The notes below the pieces were generated by a model, which was not told where the DNA came from, ran no database searches, and worked only from the letters and a program-made list of their open reading frames with translations. Positions 9,401 to 17,675 of a stretch of 64,000 nt of DNA are shown one piece after another (the first letter of the stretch is position 1; every line of letters begins with the position of its first letter). The position numbers and the translations under genes are program-made. The stretch is from Salmonella enterica subsp. diarizonae (GTDB taxonomy: Bacteria; Pseudomonadota; Gammaproteobacteria; Enterobacterales; Enterobacteriaceae): assembly GCF_008692785.1 (NCBI RefSeq), contig NZ_VXJV01000007.1, positions 62,001-126,000 of the forward strand. The letters run 5' to 3'.

Positions 9401-11390
9401 CGACTTTAACGGCGAACTGCGGGTTATGGCGCAGGCATGGACAGCAGGAGATTTTGGTCGCGGCGAAAGCAAAGTCGTTGTCGCCGCGCCAGTGATTGCC
9501 GAGCTGAATATGCCGCGTTTTCTGGCGGGGGGCGATGTTTCGCGACTGGTGCTGGACGTCACCAACCTGACCGACCGTCCGCAGACGCTTAATATTTCTC
9601 TCGCCGCCAATGGGCTACTGGAACTGCTTAGCCAGCAGCCGCAACCGGTCAACCTGGCGCCGGGCGTGCGCACCACCTTATTCGTTCCGGTACGCGCGCT
9701 GGACGGTTTTGGCGAAGGCGAAATCCAGGCGACCATTAGCGGTCTGAATCTGCCGGGAGAAACCCTCGGCGCGCAGCATAAACAGTGGAAAATAGGCGTG
9801 CGTCCGGCCTGGCCTGCCCAAACGGTAAATAGCGGTATTGCGCTGGCACCGGGAGAGAGTTGGCACGTGCCAGCGCAGCATCTGGCAAACGTTTCGCCAG
9901 CCACGTTACAGGGACAACTGCTGCTAAGCGGAAAACCGCCGCTCAATCTGGCGCGCTACATTCGTGAGCTGAAAGCGTATCCGTACGGGTGTCTGGAACA
10001 AACCGCCAGCGGGTTATTCCCGGCGCTGTATACCAATGCCGCTCAATTGCAGATGCTCGGTATTGTCGGCGATAGCGATGAAAAACGTCGCGCAGCAGTG
10101 GATATCGGCATCTCCCGGGTACTGCAGATGCAGCGTGATAACGGCGGTTTTGCGCTATGGGATAAAAATGGGGCGGAAGAGTACTGGCTAACGGCTTACG
10201 CGATGGATTTCCTCGTTCGCGCGGGCGAGCAGGGGTACAGCGTCCCGCCGGAAGCGATTAATCAGGGCAATGAGCGACTGCTGCGCTATCTGCAAGATCC
10301 TGGCATGATGCTGATTCGTTATAGCGATAATACACAGGCCAGTACTTTTGCCGCTCAGGCCTACGCCGCGCTGGTGCTGGCGCGCCAGCAGAAAGCGCCG
10401 CTCGGGGCGCTGCGCGAAATCTGGGAGCGCCGTAGTCAGGCGGCTTCAGGGCTGCCGCTGATGCAATTGGGCATCGCGTTAAAAACGATGGGCGATGCCA
10501 GACGCGGCGAAGAGGCCGTTACGCTGGCTCTGAATACGCCGCGTCAGGACGAACGTCAATGGATAGCGGATTACGGCAGTTCTCTGCGCGATAACGCTCT
10601 GATGTTGTCGCTACTGGAAGAGAACAACCTCAAACCGGACGCGCAAAACGCGCTATTAAGCTCGCTTTCTGAGCAGGCCTTCGGTCAGCGCTGGCTCTCT
10701 ACCCAGGAGAACAATGCCTTGTTCCTCGCCGCGCATTCGCGACAGGCCAGCGCGGGCGCCTGGCAGGCGCAGACATCGCTTGAGGCGCAGCCACTGTCGG
10801 GCGACAAGGCGCTGACCCGTAATCTGGATGCTGACCAACTGTCCGCCCTTGAGGTGACGAACGCCGGCAGCCAGCCGCTATGGCTGCGTCTGGATAGCAG
10901 CGGTTATCCCTCATCTGCGCCTGAGCCTGCCAGCAACGTTTTGCAGATTGAACGACAAATACTGGGGACTGATGGTCAGCGCAAATCGCTTTCCACGTTG
11001 CGTAGTGGCGAACTGGTGCTGGTTTGGTTAACGGTGGTGGCCGATCGCAATGTGCCGGATGCGCTGGTGGTAGACCTGCTTCCGGCCGGGCTGGAGCTGG
11101 AAAACCAGAATCTGGCTGACAGCAGCGCCAGCCTGCCGGAGAGCGGTAGCGAGGTGCAAAATCTGCTTAATCAGATGCAACAGGCGGATATTCAGCATAT
11201 GGAGTTCCGCGACGATCGGTTCGTGGCTGCCGTCGCCGTTAACGAAGGTCAACCCGTGACGCTGGTCTACCTGGCGCGCGCGGTAACGCCGGGGACGTAC
11301 CAGCTTCCACAACCGCAGGTGGAATCGATGTATGTTCCTCAGTGGCGGGCGACCGGCGCGAGCGAGGGGCTGCTGATTGTGACGCCTTAA
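6456..11390 (+). CDS. yfhM: Bacterial alpha-2-macroglobulin (lipoprotein protease trap)
   Basis: This 1644-residue protein has a lipoprotein signal peptide ending LAGC with the lipidated Cys at residue 18, so it is anchored facing the periplasm. The macroglobulin-domain body contains the thioester motif CLEQ at residues 1179-1182 preceded by Y1175 and Y1177. In the Salmonella protein the thioester covalently traps attacking proteases and Y1175 is known to lock the thioester pocket. The next gene, pbpC, starts at the base after its stop, so the two are translationally coupled; the pairing suggests joint defence and repair when the wall is breached. An AGGGA lies just upstream of the ATG. Confidence 0.96.
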   Translation: MKHLRVVACIIMLALAGCDNNDKTAPTTKNEASAAAQPSPAKDPAQLQKLAQQSQGKTLTLLDASEAQLDGAATLVLTFSIPLDPEQDFSRVVHVVDKKSGSVDGAWELAPNLKELRLRHLEPERVLVVTVDPAVKALNNATFGKPYEKTITTRDVQPSVGFASRGSLLPGKIAEGLPVMALNVNHVDVNFFRVKPESLASFVSQWEYRSSLSNWESDNLLKMADLVYTGRFDLNPARNTREKLLLPLSDIKPLQQAGVYVAVMNQAGHYNYSNAATLFTLSDIGVSAHRYHNRLDVFTQSLENGAAQSGIEIVLLNDKGQTLAQATSDAQGHVQLEADKAAALLLARKEGQTTLLDLKLPALDLSEFNVAGAPGYSKQFFMFGPRDLYRPGETVILNGLLRDSDGKMLPDQPVKLEVVKPDGQVMRTVVSQPENGLYRLNYPLDSSAPTGLWHVRANTGDNVLRTWDFHVEDFMPERMALNLTAQKTPLAPADEVKFSVVGYYLYGAPASGNTLQGQLFLRPQRDAVAALPGFQFGNIAEENLSRSLDEVQVTLDKSGRGEVSAASQWQEAHSPLQVILQASLLESGGRPVTRRVEQAIWPADTLPGIRPQFAAKAVYDYRTNTTVNQPIVDENSNAAFDIVYANAQGEKKAVSGLQVRLIRERRDYYWNWSESEGWQSQFDQKDLLEGEQTLDLNADETGKVSFPVEWGAYRLEVKAPNETVSSVRFWAGYSWQDNSDGSGAARPDRVTLKLDKANYRPGDTMKLHIAAPVAGKGYAMVESSDGPLWWQAIDVPAQGLDLTIPVDKTWNRHDLYLSTLVVRPGDKSRSATPKRAVGLLHLPLGDENRRLDLALESPAKMRPNQPLTVRVKASVKHGEMPKQINVLVSAVDSGVLNITDYATPDPWQAFFGQKRYGADIYDIYGQVIEGQGRLAALRFGGDGDDLKRGGKPPVNHVNIIAQQAQPITLNEQGEGVVTLPIGDFNGELRVMAQAWTAGDFGRGESKVVVAAPVIAELNMPRFLAGGDVSRLVLDVTNLTDRPQTLNISLAANGLLELLSQQPQPVNLAPGVRTTLFVPVRALDGFGEGEIQATISGLNLPGETLGAQHKQWKIGVRPAWPAQTVNSGIALAPGESWHVPAQHLANVSPATLQGQLLLSGKPPLNLARYIRELKAYPYGCLEQTASGLFPALYTNAAQLQMLGIVGDSDEKRRAAVDIGISRVLQMQRDNGGFALWDKNGAEEYWLTAYAMDFLVRAGEQGYSVPPEAINQGNERLLRYLQDPGMMLIRYSDNTQASTFAAQAYAALVLARQQKAPLGALREIWERRSQAASGLPLMQLGIALKTMGDARRGEEAVTLALNTPRQDERQWIADYGSSLRDNALMLSLLEENNLKPDAQNALLSSLSEQAFGQRWLSTQENNALFLAAHSRQASAGAWQAQTSLEAQPLSGDKALTRNLDADQLSALEVTNAGSQPLWLRLDSSGYPSSAPEPASNVLQIERQILGTDGQRKSLSTLRSGELVLVWLTVVADRNVPDALVVDLLPAGLELENQNLADSSASLPESGSEVQNLLNQMQQADIQHMEFRDDRFVAAVAVNEGQPVTLVYLARAVTPGTYQLPQPQVESMYVPQWRATGASEGLLIVTP

Positions 11391-13706
11391 ATGAGCGGTT
11401 GGCGTGGTAAACGTGGCCGCTGGCTGTGGCTGGCGGTCGCGCCCTTTTTCATTCTCCTGGCGTTATGGGCGGCGGATAACCTCTGGCCGTTGCCCCTCAA
11501 TGAAGTCCATCCTGCGCGGGTTGTGGTAGCCCATGACGGTACGCCGCTGTGGCGTTTTGCCGACGCCGGGGGGATCTGGCGTTATCCGGTAACCATTGAA
11601 GAGGTCTCCCCCCGTTACCTGGAGGCCTTAATCAATTACGAAGATCGCTGGTTCTGGCAGCACCCTGGCGTTAACCCTTTCTCCGTCGCGCGCGCGGCAT
11701 GGCAGGATCTTACCGCCGGACGCGTTATTTCCGGTGGTAGTACGCTGACCATGCAGGTGGCGAGACTGCTGGACCCGCATCCGCGCACGTTCGGCGGTAA
11801 AATCCGCCAACTTTGGCGCGCTCTCCAGCTTGAATGGCATCTTTCCAAGCGCGACATCCTGACGCTGTATCTGAACCGCGCGCCGTTCGGCGGTACGCTA
11901 CAGGGTATTGGCGCCGCAAGCTGGGCCTACTTTGGCAAGTCGCCCGCGCGTCTGAGCTACGCTGACGCGGCGCTGCTGGCCGTGTTGCCGCAGGCGCCGA
12001 GCCGGTTACGCCCCGACCGCTGGCCAGCGAGAGCCGAAGCGGCGCGGAATAAAGTGCTGGATCGGATGGCGGCGCAGGGCGTCTGGCCTGCCGAAACGGT
12101 ACGCGAGTCGCGTGAAGAGCCGGTCTGGCTGGCGCCGCGTCAAATGCCGCAACTGGCACCGCTTTTTGCCCGAATGATGTTGAGCAAAAGCCAGAACGAC
12201 AAAATTGTGACCACGCTGGACGCCGGGTTGCAGCGGCAACTGGAAGATCTGGCGCGGGTATGGAAAGGGCGGCTGCCTGCACGCAGTTCGCTGGCGATGA
12301 TCGTCGTCGATCATACCGATATGAGCGTGCGCGGCTGGGTAGGGTCGGTAGACCTGAATGACGACAGCCGTTTTGGCCATGTCGACATGGTAACGGCGAT
12401 CCGATCGCCGGGATCGGTACTCAAACCCTTTGTGTATGGTCTGGCGCTGGATGACGCTTTGATCCATCCCGCGTCATTATTACAGGACGTTCCGCGCCGC
12501 ACCGGAGATTACCGTCCGGGAAACTTCGACAGCGGATTTCACGGGCCGGTCAGCATGAGTGACGCGCTGGTACGTTCGCTGAATTTGCCTGCTGTTCAGG
12601 TGCTTGAAGCCTATGGGCCGAAACGATTTGCGGCAAAACTGCGTAACGTCGGCCTGCCGCTATATTTGCCTGCCGGCGCGGCGCCGAATCTTTCGCTGAT
12701 TCTGGGCGGCGCGGGCGCGCGTCTTGACGAGATGGCGGCGGCGTACAGCGCGTTCGCCCGCCATGGGAAAGCGGCGAAACTACGGTTACAGCCGGACGAT
12801 CCGTTGTGGGAAAGACCATTAATGTCGCCGGGAGCGGCTTGGATCATTCGACGGATTATGGCGGATGAAGCACAACCCTTGCCGGATAACGCGCTGCCGC
12901 GCATTGTGCCGTTGGCGTGGAAAACCGGCACCAGCTACGGTTATCGCGATGCGTGGGCTATTGGCGTTAACGCGCGCTATATCATCGGCATCTGGACAGG
13001 CAGACCCGACGGCACGCCTGTGGTGGGACAATTTGGTTTTGCCAGCGCGGTGCCATTGCTTAACCAGGTCAATAATCTGTTACTGGCGCATGCAGGACGC
13101 CTGCCGGAAGATCCGCGTCCGCAGACGGTAAGCCGCGGCGTCATTTGCTGGCCGGGCGGACAGTCTCTGCCTCCCGGAGACAGCAACTGTCGCCGCCGAC
13201 TGGCGACCTGGCTGCTTGACGATAGCCAGCCGCCCACACTGCTGTTACCGGAACAGGAAGGCATAAACGGTATTCGTTTCCCGGTCTGGCTGGATGATAC
13301 GGGACGGCGTGTCGCTGCCGACTGCCCGCAGGCGCGTGAGCACACTTTTATTGTCTGGCCGCGTCCACTGGAGCCGTGGCTGCCGTCGACGGAAAGACGT
13401 AGCGCCCGCTTGCCCGTGGCATCCGCCCTCTGCCCGCCGCTACAGGGCAGTAATGCTGCGCCGTTAATGCTGTCAGGGATAAGGGAAGGCGCAGTGATCA
13501 GGCAATTGCCCGGTCAGGAAAATGTCACGCTGCCCGTCTCGACTACCGGTGGTAAAGGGCATCGCTGGTGGTTTTTAAACGGCGAACCTGTTAATAGCGC
13601 AAACAATCGCCTTTCTTTATTATTAAATATCGCTGGACGTTATCAACTTGTCGTAATAGATGAGTCAGGTCAGGTTGCGGCGGTTAATTTTGAATTAATG
13701 CGTTAA
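11391..13706 (+). CDS. pbpC: Penicillin-binding protein 1C
   Basis: This 771-residue class A PBP begins with a membrane anchor (about residues 11-30). A GT51 glycosyltransferase domain follows, with catalytic E84 in the EDRWFWQHPG motif and the GGSTLTMQ motif. The transpeptidase domain has S342-x-x-K345, S396-L-N and K511-T-G; a C-terminal BiPBP_C domain closes the protein. All catalytic residues are present. In E. coli PBP1C contributes weakly to bulk peptidoglycan synthesis. Its ATG immediately follows the yfhM TAA. Confidence 0.96.
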   Translation: MSGWRGKRGRWLWLAVAPFFILLALWAADNLWPLPLNEVHPARVVVAHDGTPLWRFADAGGIWRYPVTIEEVSPRYLEALINYEDRWFWQHPGVNPFSVARAAWQDLTAGRVISGGSTLTMQVARLLDPHPRTFGGKIRQLWRALQLEWHLSKRDILTLYLNRAPFGGTLQGIGAASWAYFGKSPARLSYADAALLAVLPQAPSRLRPDRWPARAEAARNKVLDRMAAQGVWPAETVRESREEPVWLAPRQMPQLAPLFARMMLSKSQNDKIVTTLDAGLQRQLEDLARVWKGRLPARSSLAMIVVDHTDMSVRGWVGSVDLNDDSRFGHVDMVTAIRSPGSVLKPFVYGLALDDALIHPASLLQDVPRRTGDYRPGNFDSGFHGPVSMSDALVRSLNLPAVQVLEAYGPKRFAAKLRNVGLPLYLPAGAAPNLSLILGGAGARLDEMAAAYSAFARHGKAAKLRLQPDDPLWERPLMSPGAAWIIRRIMADEAQPLPDNALPRIVPLAWKTGTSYGYRDAWAIGVNARYIIGIWTGRPDGTPVVGQFGFASAVPLLNQVNNLLLAHAGRLPEDPRPQTVSRGVICWPGGQSLPPGDSNCRRRLATWLLDDSQPPTLLLPEQEGINGIRFPVWLDDTGRRVAADCPQAREHTFIVWPRPLEPWLPSTERRSARLPVASALCPPLQGSNAAPLMLSGIREGAVIRQLPGQENVTLPVSTTGGKGHRWWFLNGEPVNSANNRLSLLLNIAGRYQLVVIDESGQVAAVNFELMR

Positions 13707-13801
13707 CAATTATTCTGAATACATTATGAATTTCTTTTATTTTAAGGTTAATGATAATTAATAATTATTAATTATTCCTTGATTACCCTTAAAGAGGGAG
13801 A

Positions 13802-13815
13802 TTGATAAATATCAA
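13802..13815. promoter_or_regulatory. Perfect FNR-type box upstream of the dms-like operon
   Basis: TTGAT-AAAT-ATCAA matches the FNR consensus TTGAT-N4-ATCAA at all ten specified positions. Its centre is 60 bases from the dmsA-like ATG. If used as a class II site (-41.5), transcription would start near 13850; a weak AATACG-like -10 lies at a suitable place. This predicts anaerobic induction, as expected for DMSO-reductase-type operons. Confidence 0.8.
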
Positions 13816-13868
13816 AAGATCCAACGCGCAAAACCGCGAGAATACGTTTTTATTTAACGAGTTGAATC

Positions 13869-16247
13869 ATGAAAGAAATAAAAAGCCAGGGAAATGGCGA
13901 ACAGCCCGCTATTTCCCGACGCAATTTTATCCAGGCCAGCTCCGCGCTTATTGCGCTACCGTTTGTCTCTTCGACAGCTACGGCTCAGGAGCGCGTGGCA
14001 ACGGTGACTGAAAATAGGCCTGCGGAAAAAGTCGTCCAGACATGCAGCACATTTGACTGCGGGGGCAAATGCGATATTCGGGCGCATGTCAGTGACGGTA
14101 TCGTGACGCGAATTTCAACGCGGCCTGATAATGCTTTGGATGCGCAAATGCCGGTGATGCGTGCCTGCGTTCGTGGACGCGCATACCGTAAATTTGTTTA
14201 TCATCCTGACAGACTTAAATATCCCATGAAGCGCGTAGGAAAACGCGGTGAAGGAAAATTCGAGCGAATTTCCTGGGATGAAGCGACAACCTTAATCGCC
14301 GATAATTTAAAATCGATTACCGAAAAATATGGCCCGGCTTCGCGCTATGTTCATGTTGGCACCGCTGTTTCCGGCGGTACCTTTTCCGGCGATAAAATGG
14401 CGCGTCGCCTGCTGAATCTGACCGGTGGTTATCTCGAAAGCTACCATTCTGTGAGTATGGGTAACACGGCGGCTGCGACGCCCTATACTTACGGCACTGC
14501 CGCCAGCGGCAGTTCGCTGGATACGCTTTTAGAGACCAAACTGGTGATTCTGTGGGGCCATAACCCGACGGAGACCATTTTTGGCCATACCAACTATTTC
14601 TTGCAGAAAATGAAGCAGAACGGTACGCGGTTTATCGTGGTCGATCCGCGCTATTCCGACACCGTTGCGTCTCTGGCCGATCAGTGGATTCCGCTGCTGC
14701 CTACTACCGACAATGCGTTGATGGACGCGATGATGTACGTCATCATCAGCGAGAATCTGCACGATCGCGCGTTTATTGAGCGCTACGCTATCGGTTTTGA
14801 CGAAGCCTCAATGCCGGAAGGCGTACCGGCTAACGAATCGCTGGTGGCGTATCTAATCGGCGCCAAAGACGGTGTTGTTAAGTCACCCGAGTGGGCGGAA
14901 AAGATCACCCATGTGCCGGCGCAAACCATTCGCCAGTTGGCGCGTGATTACGCGAATACCAAATCCGCCGCGTTGATTCAGGGGTGGGGACCACAGCGCC
15001 ACAACTGCGGCGAGCGCACCGCACGCGGCTCGACCCTGCTGGCGACCATTACCGGTAATGTGGGCATCAAAGGTGGTTGGGCAGCGGGCTACGGTGGCTG
15101 CGCTAACCGTAAATTCGCCGCGGGTCCGGAGATGCCGGATAACCCGGTAAAAGCCAAAATTTCGGTAATGAACTGGGTGCAGGCCGCAGACGATGCCAGC
15201 AAAGTGACGCCGGATGTTGGGCTGAAAGATGCCGATGAGCTGGATGGTAACATCCGTATTCTGTTCTCGCTGGCCGGGAATTATCTGGCGAATCAGAACC
15301 CCGACCTGCATCAGGCGGTACGCGTACTGGAGGATGAGTCAAAGATCCAGTTTATTATTGCCAGCGATCTGTTTATGACACCGAGCGCGAAATACGCCGA
15401 TCTACTGCTGCCGGAAACCAGTTTCATGGAGCGCTGGAACATCGGGGAAACCTGGGGCACGGCAAGCTACCTGATTCTCTCTGAAAAACTGATCGAGCCT
15501 GAATTTGAGCGTCGCTCCGACTACGACTGGCTGCATGAGGTGGCAGCGAAATTAGGCATTGAGAACGAATTTAGCCAGGGACGCGATGAGAAAGCGTGGA
15601 TTGAACACATCTGGGAACAGACGCGCCTGGCGATGCCGGACGAAAATCTGCCGGATTTTGCCACGCTGCAAAAGACCCGTCAGCATCTGTTCAAAAGCGC
15701 GCCGTTTGTCGCCTTTGAAGACAATATTCGCGATCCGGACAATCATCCGTTCCCGACGCCGTCAGGGAAAATAGAGATCTTCTCGAAGCGCCTGTACGAC
15801 ATGCAGCATCCGGAAATCCCGGCGTTGTCGCACTACGTTCCCGCGCATGAAGGCCCGGAGGATGCGCTGGCGAAAGATTTTCCGCTTCAGTTAATTACGT
15901 GGAAAGGGAAAAACCGCGCCAACTCAACGCAATACGCTAACCCGTGGCTGATTGAAGTTCAGCAGCAGAAATTGTGGATCAACCCGCAGGATGCGCAAAA
16001 GCGCGGCATTACGCATGGCGACATGGTACGCATTCATAATCCACGCGGGATTTGCGAAATTCCGGCGGAAGTGACGCCGCGCATTATTCCCGGCGTTGTT
16101 GCGATGCAGGCTGGTGCCTGGTGGCAGCCGGATAAGAACGGTATTGATAAAGGCGGCTGCGCGAACGTCCTCAGTTCGGCCCGTATTACCGCTCTGGCGA
16201 AGGGAAATTCACATCAAACCATGCTGGTGGAGGTGGTTAAAGCATGA
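13869..16247 (+). CDS. DmsA-like molybdopterin oxidoreductase catalytic subunit
   Basis: This 792-residue protein has a twin-arginine signal, SRRNFI at residues 16-21 followed by a hydrophobic stretch, so it is exported folded to the periplasmic face. A cysteine cluster C59-x4-C64-x3-C68 plus the cysteine in RACVRG forms a [4Fe-4S] site at the N-terminus, followed by bis-MGD-binding domains and a C-terminal dinucleotide-binding domain. It belongs to the DMSO/selenate/YnfE-type family; the true acceptor (DMSO, TMAO, another S- or N-oxide, or selenate) cannot be read from sequence. C-x4-C differs from the C-x3-C of E. coli DmsA. It overlaps the next gene by four bases (ATGA) and lies behind an FNR box. 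LT2 carries an equivalent operon at this locus. Confidence 0.88.
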   Translation: MKEIKSQGNGEQPAISRRNFIQASSALIALPFVSSTATAQERVATVTENRPAEKVVQTCSTFDCGGKCDIRAHVSDGIVTRISTRPDNALDAQMPVMRACVRGRAYRKFVYHPDRLKYPMKRVGKRGEGKFERISWDEATTLIADNLKSITEKYGPASRYVHVGTAVSGGTFSGDKMARRLLNLTGGYLESYHSVSMGNTAAATPYTYGTAASGSSLDTLLETKLVILWGHNPTETIFGHTNYFLQKMKQNGTRFIVVDPRYSDTVASLADQWIPLLPTTDNALMDAMMYVIISENLHDRAFIERYAIGFDEASMPEGVPANESLVAYLIGAKDGVVKSPEWAEKITHVPAQTIRQLARDYANTKSAALIQGWGPQRHNCGERTARGSTLLATITGNVGIKGGWAAGYGGCANRKFAAGPEMPDNPVKAKISVMNWVQAADDASKVTPDVGLKDADELDGNIRILFSLAGNYLANQNPDLHQAVRVLEDESKIQFIIASDLFMTPSAKYADLLLPETSFMERWNIGETWGTASYLILSEKLIEPEFERRSDYDWLHEVAAKLGIENEFSQGRDEKAWIEHIWEQTRLAMPDENLPDFATLQKTRQHLFKSAPFVAFEDNIRDPDNHPFPTPSGKIEIFSKRLYDMQHPEIPALSHYVPAHEGPEDALAKDFPLQLITWKGKNRANSTQYANPWLIEVQQQKLWINPQDAQKRGITHGDMVRIHNPRGICEIPAEVTPRIIPGVVAMQAGAWWQPDKNGIDKGGCANVLSSARITALAKGNSHQTMLVEVVKA

Positions 16248-16873
16248 GTCAGTTTACACATTTTCCGCCGGTGAGCGATAAACAGTTGGGATTTTTTATC
16301 GACTCCTCACGCTGCTCCGGCTGTAAAGCCTGCCAGGTGGCCTGCAAAGACAAACATAATCTGGAAGTAGGTCGTCGTTTCCGCCGCGTCTATGAAGTCA
16401 AGGGCGGGAGTTTCATCCCGACCGGGCAGGGCGGGGTCAGCAACAACGTATTTGCTTATACGCTTTCTATTTCCTGCAACCACTGCGCGGACCCGATCTG
16501 CACCAAAAATTGCCCGACCACCGCCATGCATAAACGTCCGGGCGACGGCATCGTGCGCGTTGATACCGACAAATGTGTCGGCTGTGGCTATTGCGCCTGG
16601 TCCTGCCCTTATGGCGCACCGCAACTTAACGAGCAGACTGGTCAAATGTCCAAGTGTGATATGTGCATTGATTTACAGGCGAAAGGTGAACAGCCCGTCT
16701 GTGTCGCGACCTGTCCGCTGGAGGCCATCAAGTTTGGCCCTATTGATGAACTGCGCGCGAAGTACGGCAGCGTATGTGACGTGAACGGGCTGCCAGATTC
16801 ATCAATCACCAAACCTAATCTGGTTGTCAAAGCGCATCAGGGCGCAGAAAAAGAGGGTAAACGCCATGCATGA
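16244..16873 (+). CDS. DmsB-like electron-transfer subunit, four [4Fe-4S] clusters
   Basis: This 209-residue ferredoxin-like subunit has four cysteine clusters: CSGCKACQVAC, CNHCADPIC, CVGCGYCAWSC and CDMC ... CVATC, as in DmsB/YnfG. It relays electrons from the membrane subunit to the molybdopterin subunit. It has no signal of its own and is presumably exported with the Tat-tagged partner. The start overlaps the upstream stop (ATGA) and its 3' end overlaps the dmsC-like gene by eight bases. Confidence 0.92.
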   Translation: MSQFTHFPPVSDKQLGFFIDSSRCSGCKACQVACKDKHNLEVGRRFRRVYEVKGGSFIPTGQGGVSNNVFAYTLSISCNHCADPICTKNCPTTAMHKRPGDGIVRVDTDKCVGCGYCAWSCPYGAPQLNEQTGQMSKCDMCIDLQAKGEQPVCVATCPLEAIKFGPIDELRAKYGSVCDVNGLPDSSITKPNLVVKAHQGAEKEGKRHA

Positions 16874-17675
16874 GTTACCGCTGCTGATTTTTACGCTCTG
16901 TTTGCAAGGGTCTGTGGGTGTGACTCTGTGGCTGGCGTTGGGCCGCCAGTACGCCGTAGATGGACGAGTGCCTGCACGCGGCGCGCTTCCCGCAATGGCG
17001 GGAGCGTTTGTACTGGCCTGCGTGGGGCTGCTCGCTTCAGCGCTGCACATGGGCTATCCCCTGAATGCGCTAAACGCGTTACGTCATGTCGCCAGTTCGT
17101 GGCTGAGTCGCGAAATCGTCTTTGCCAGCCTTTATCTGGCGGCGCTGGGACTGGGCGTTGTGCTGCTGTTTTTCCGTAAACCAGGCTGGCAACCGCTGCT
17201 GGCGCTGGCGGCAGCGCTCGGATTGGTGGATGTATTCTGCATGGCACAGATTTATATCCATGCCTCGGTGGCGACCTGGCAGCATAGCAACACGCTGGCG
17301 CTGTTCTTTGGTACGTCAGGCATTATCGGCTCGTTAGTCATTGCGCTGGCTTATCTGCGCAACGCTGGCGCCGCAATGCGCTGCGCCGTGGTGGTGGTCG
17401 CACTGATGGTGCTGATTCGCCTGATCATGCAGCCGCTATGGCTGGCGGATATCCATGCGGTGGATACGACGGTCGTAACTTTCCCGCATCGTCCGCTACA
17501 GGCGTTGGCGCAGTTGCGTGACGTCTATATTCTCGGTTGGTGTGTCTCAGCGGTGGGAATGCTCTGCTTTGCCGCTGGCGGTCTGCGAAATGCCAGAGGG
17601 ACTCTGGTGGTGGGCAGCGTATTGTTGCTTATCGGCGAGATTGTGCTGCGCTACGTCTTCTTTAGTATTGGCTGA
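16866..17675 (+). CDS. DmsC-like membrane anchor subunit
   Basis: This 269-residue, strongly hydrophobic protein has about eight predicted membrane segments and resembles DmsC/YnfH, the menaquinol-oxidising anchor of DMSO-reductase-type enzymes. The ATG at 16866 (MHELPLLIF) was selected because GAGGG lies nine bases upstream and the N-terminus matches the family. An in-frame GTG 42 bases further upstream would put a basic, non-conserved extension in front. It overlaps both neighbours (eight bases upstream, one base downstream), so all four genes are translationally coupled. Confidence 0.9.
   Translation: MHELPLLIFTLCLQGSVGVTLWLALGRQYAVDGRVPARGALPAMAGAFVLACVGLLASALHMGYPLNALNALRHVASSWLSREIVFASLYLAALGLGVVLLFFRKPGWQPLLALAAALGLVDVFCMAQIYIHASVATWQHSNTLALFFGTSGIIGSLVIALAYLRNAGAAMRCAVVVVALMVLIRLIMQPLWLADIHAVDTTVVTFPHRPLQALAQLRDVYILGWCVSAVGMLCFAAGGLRNARGTLVVGSVLLLIGEIVLRYVFFSIG

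Noticed and set aside
9224-9946. Open frame of 240 codons antisense to yfhM
   Set aside because: It lies entirely inside yfhM, with Ser/Pro/Arg-rich composition typical of reverse-strand shadows.
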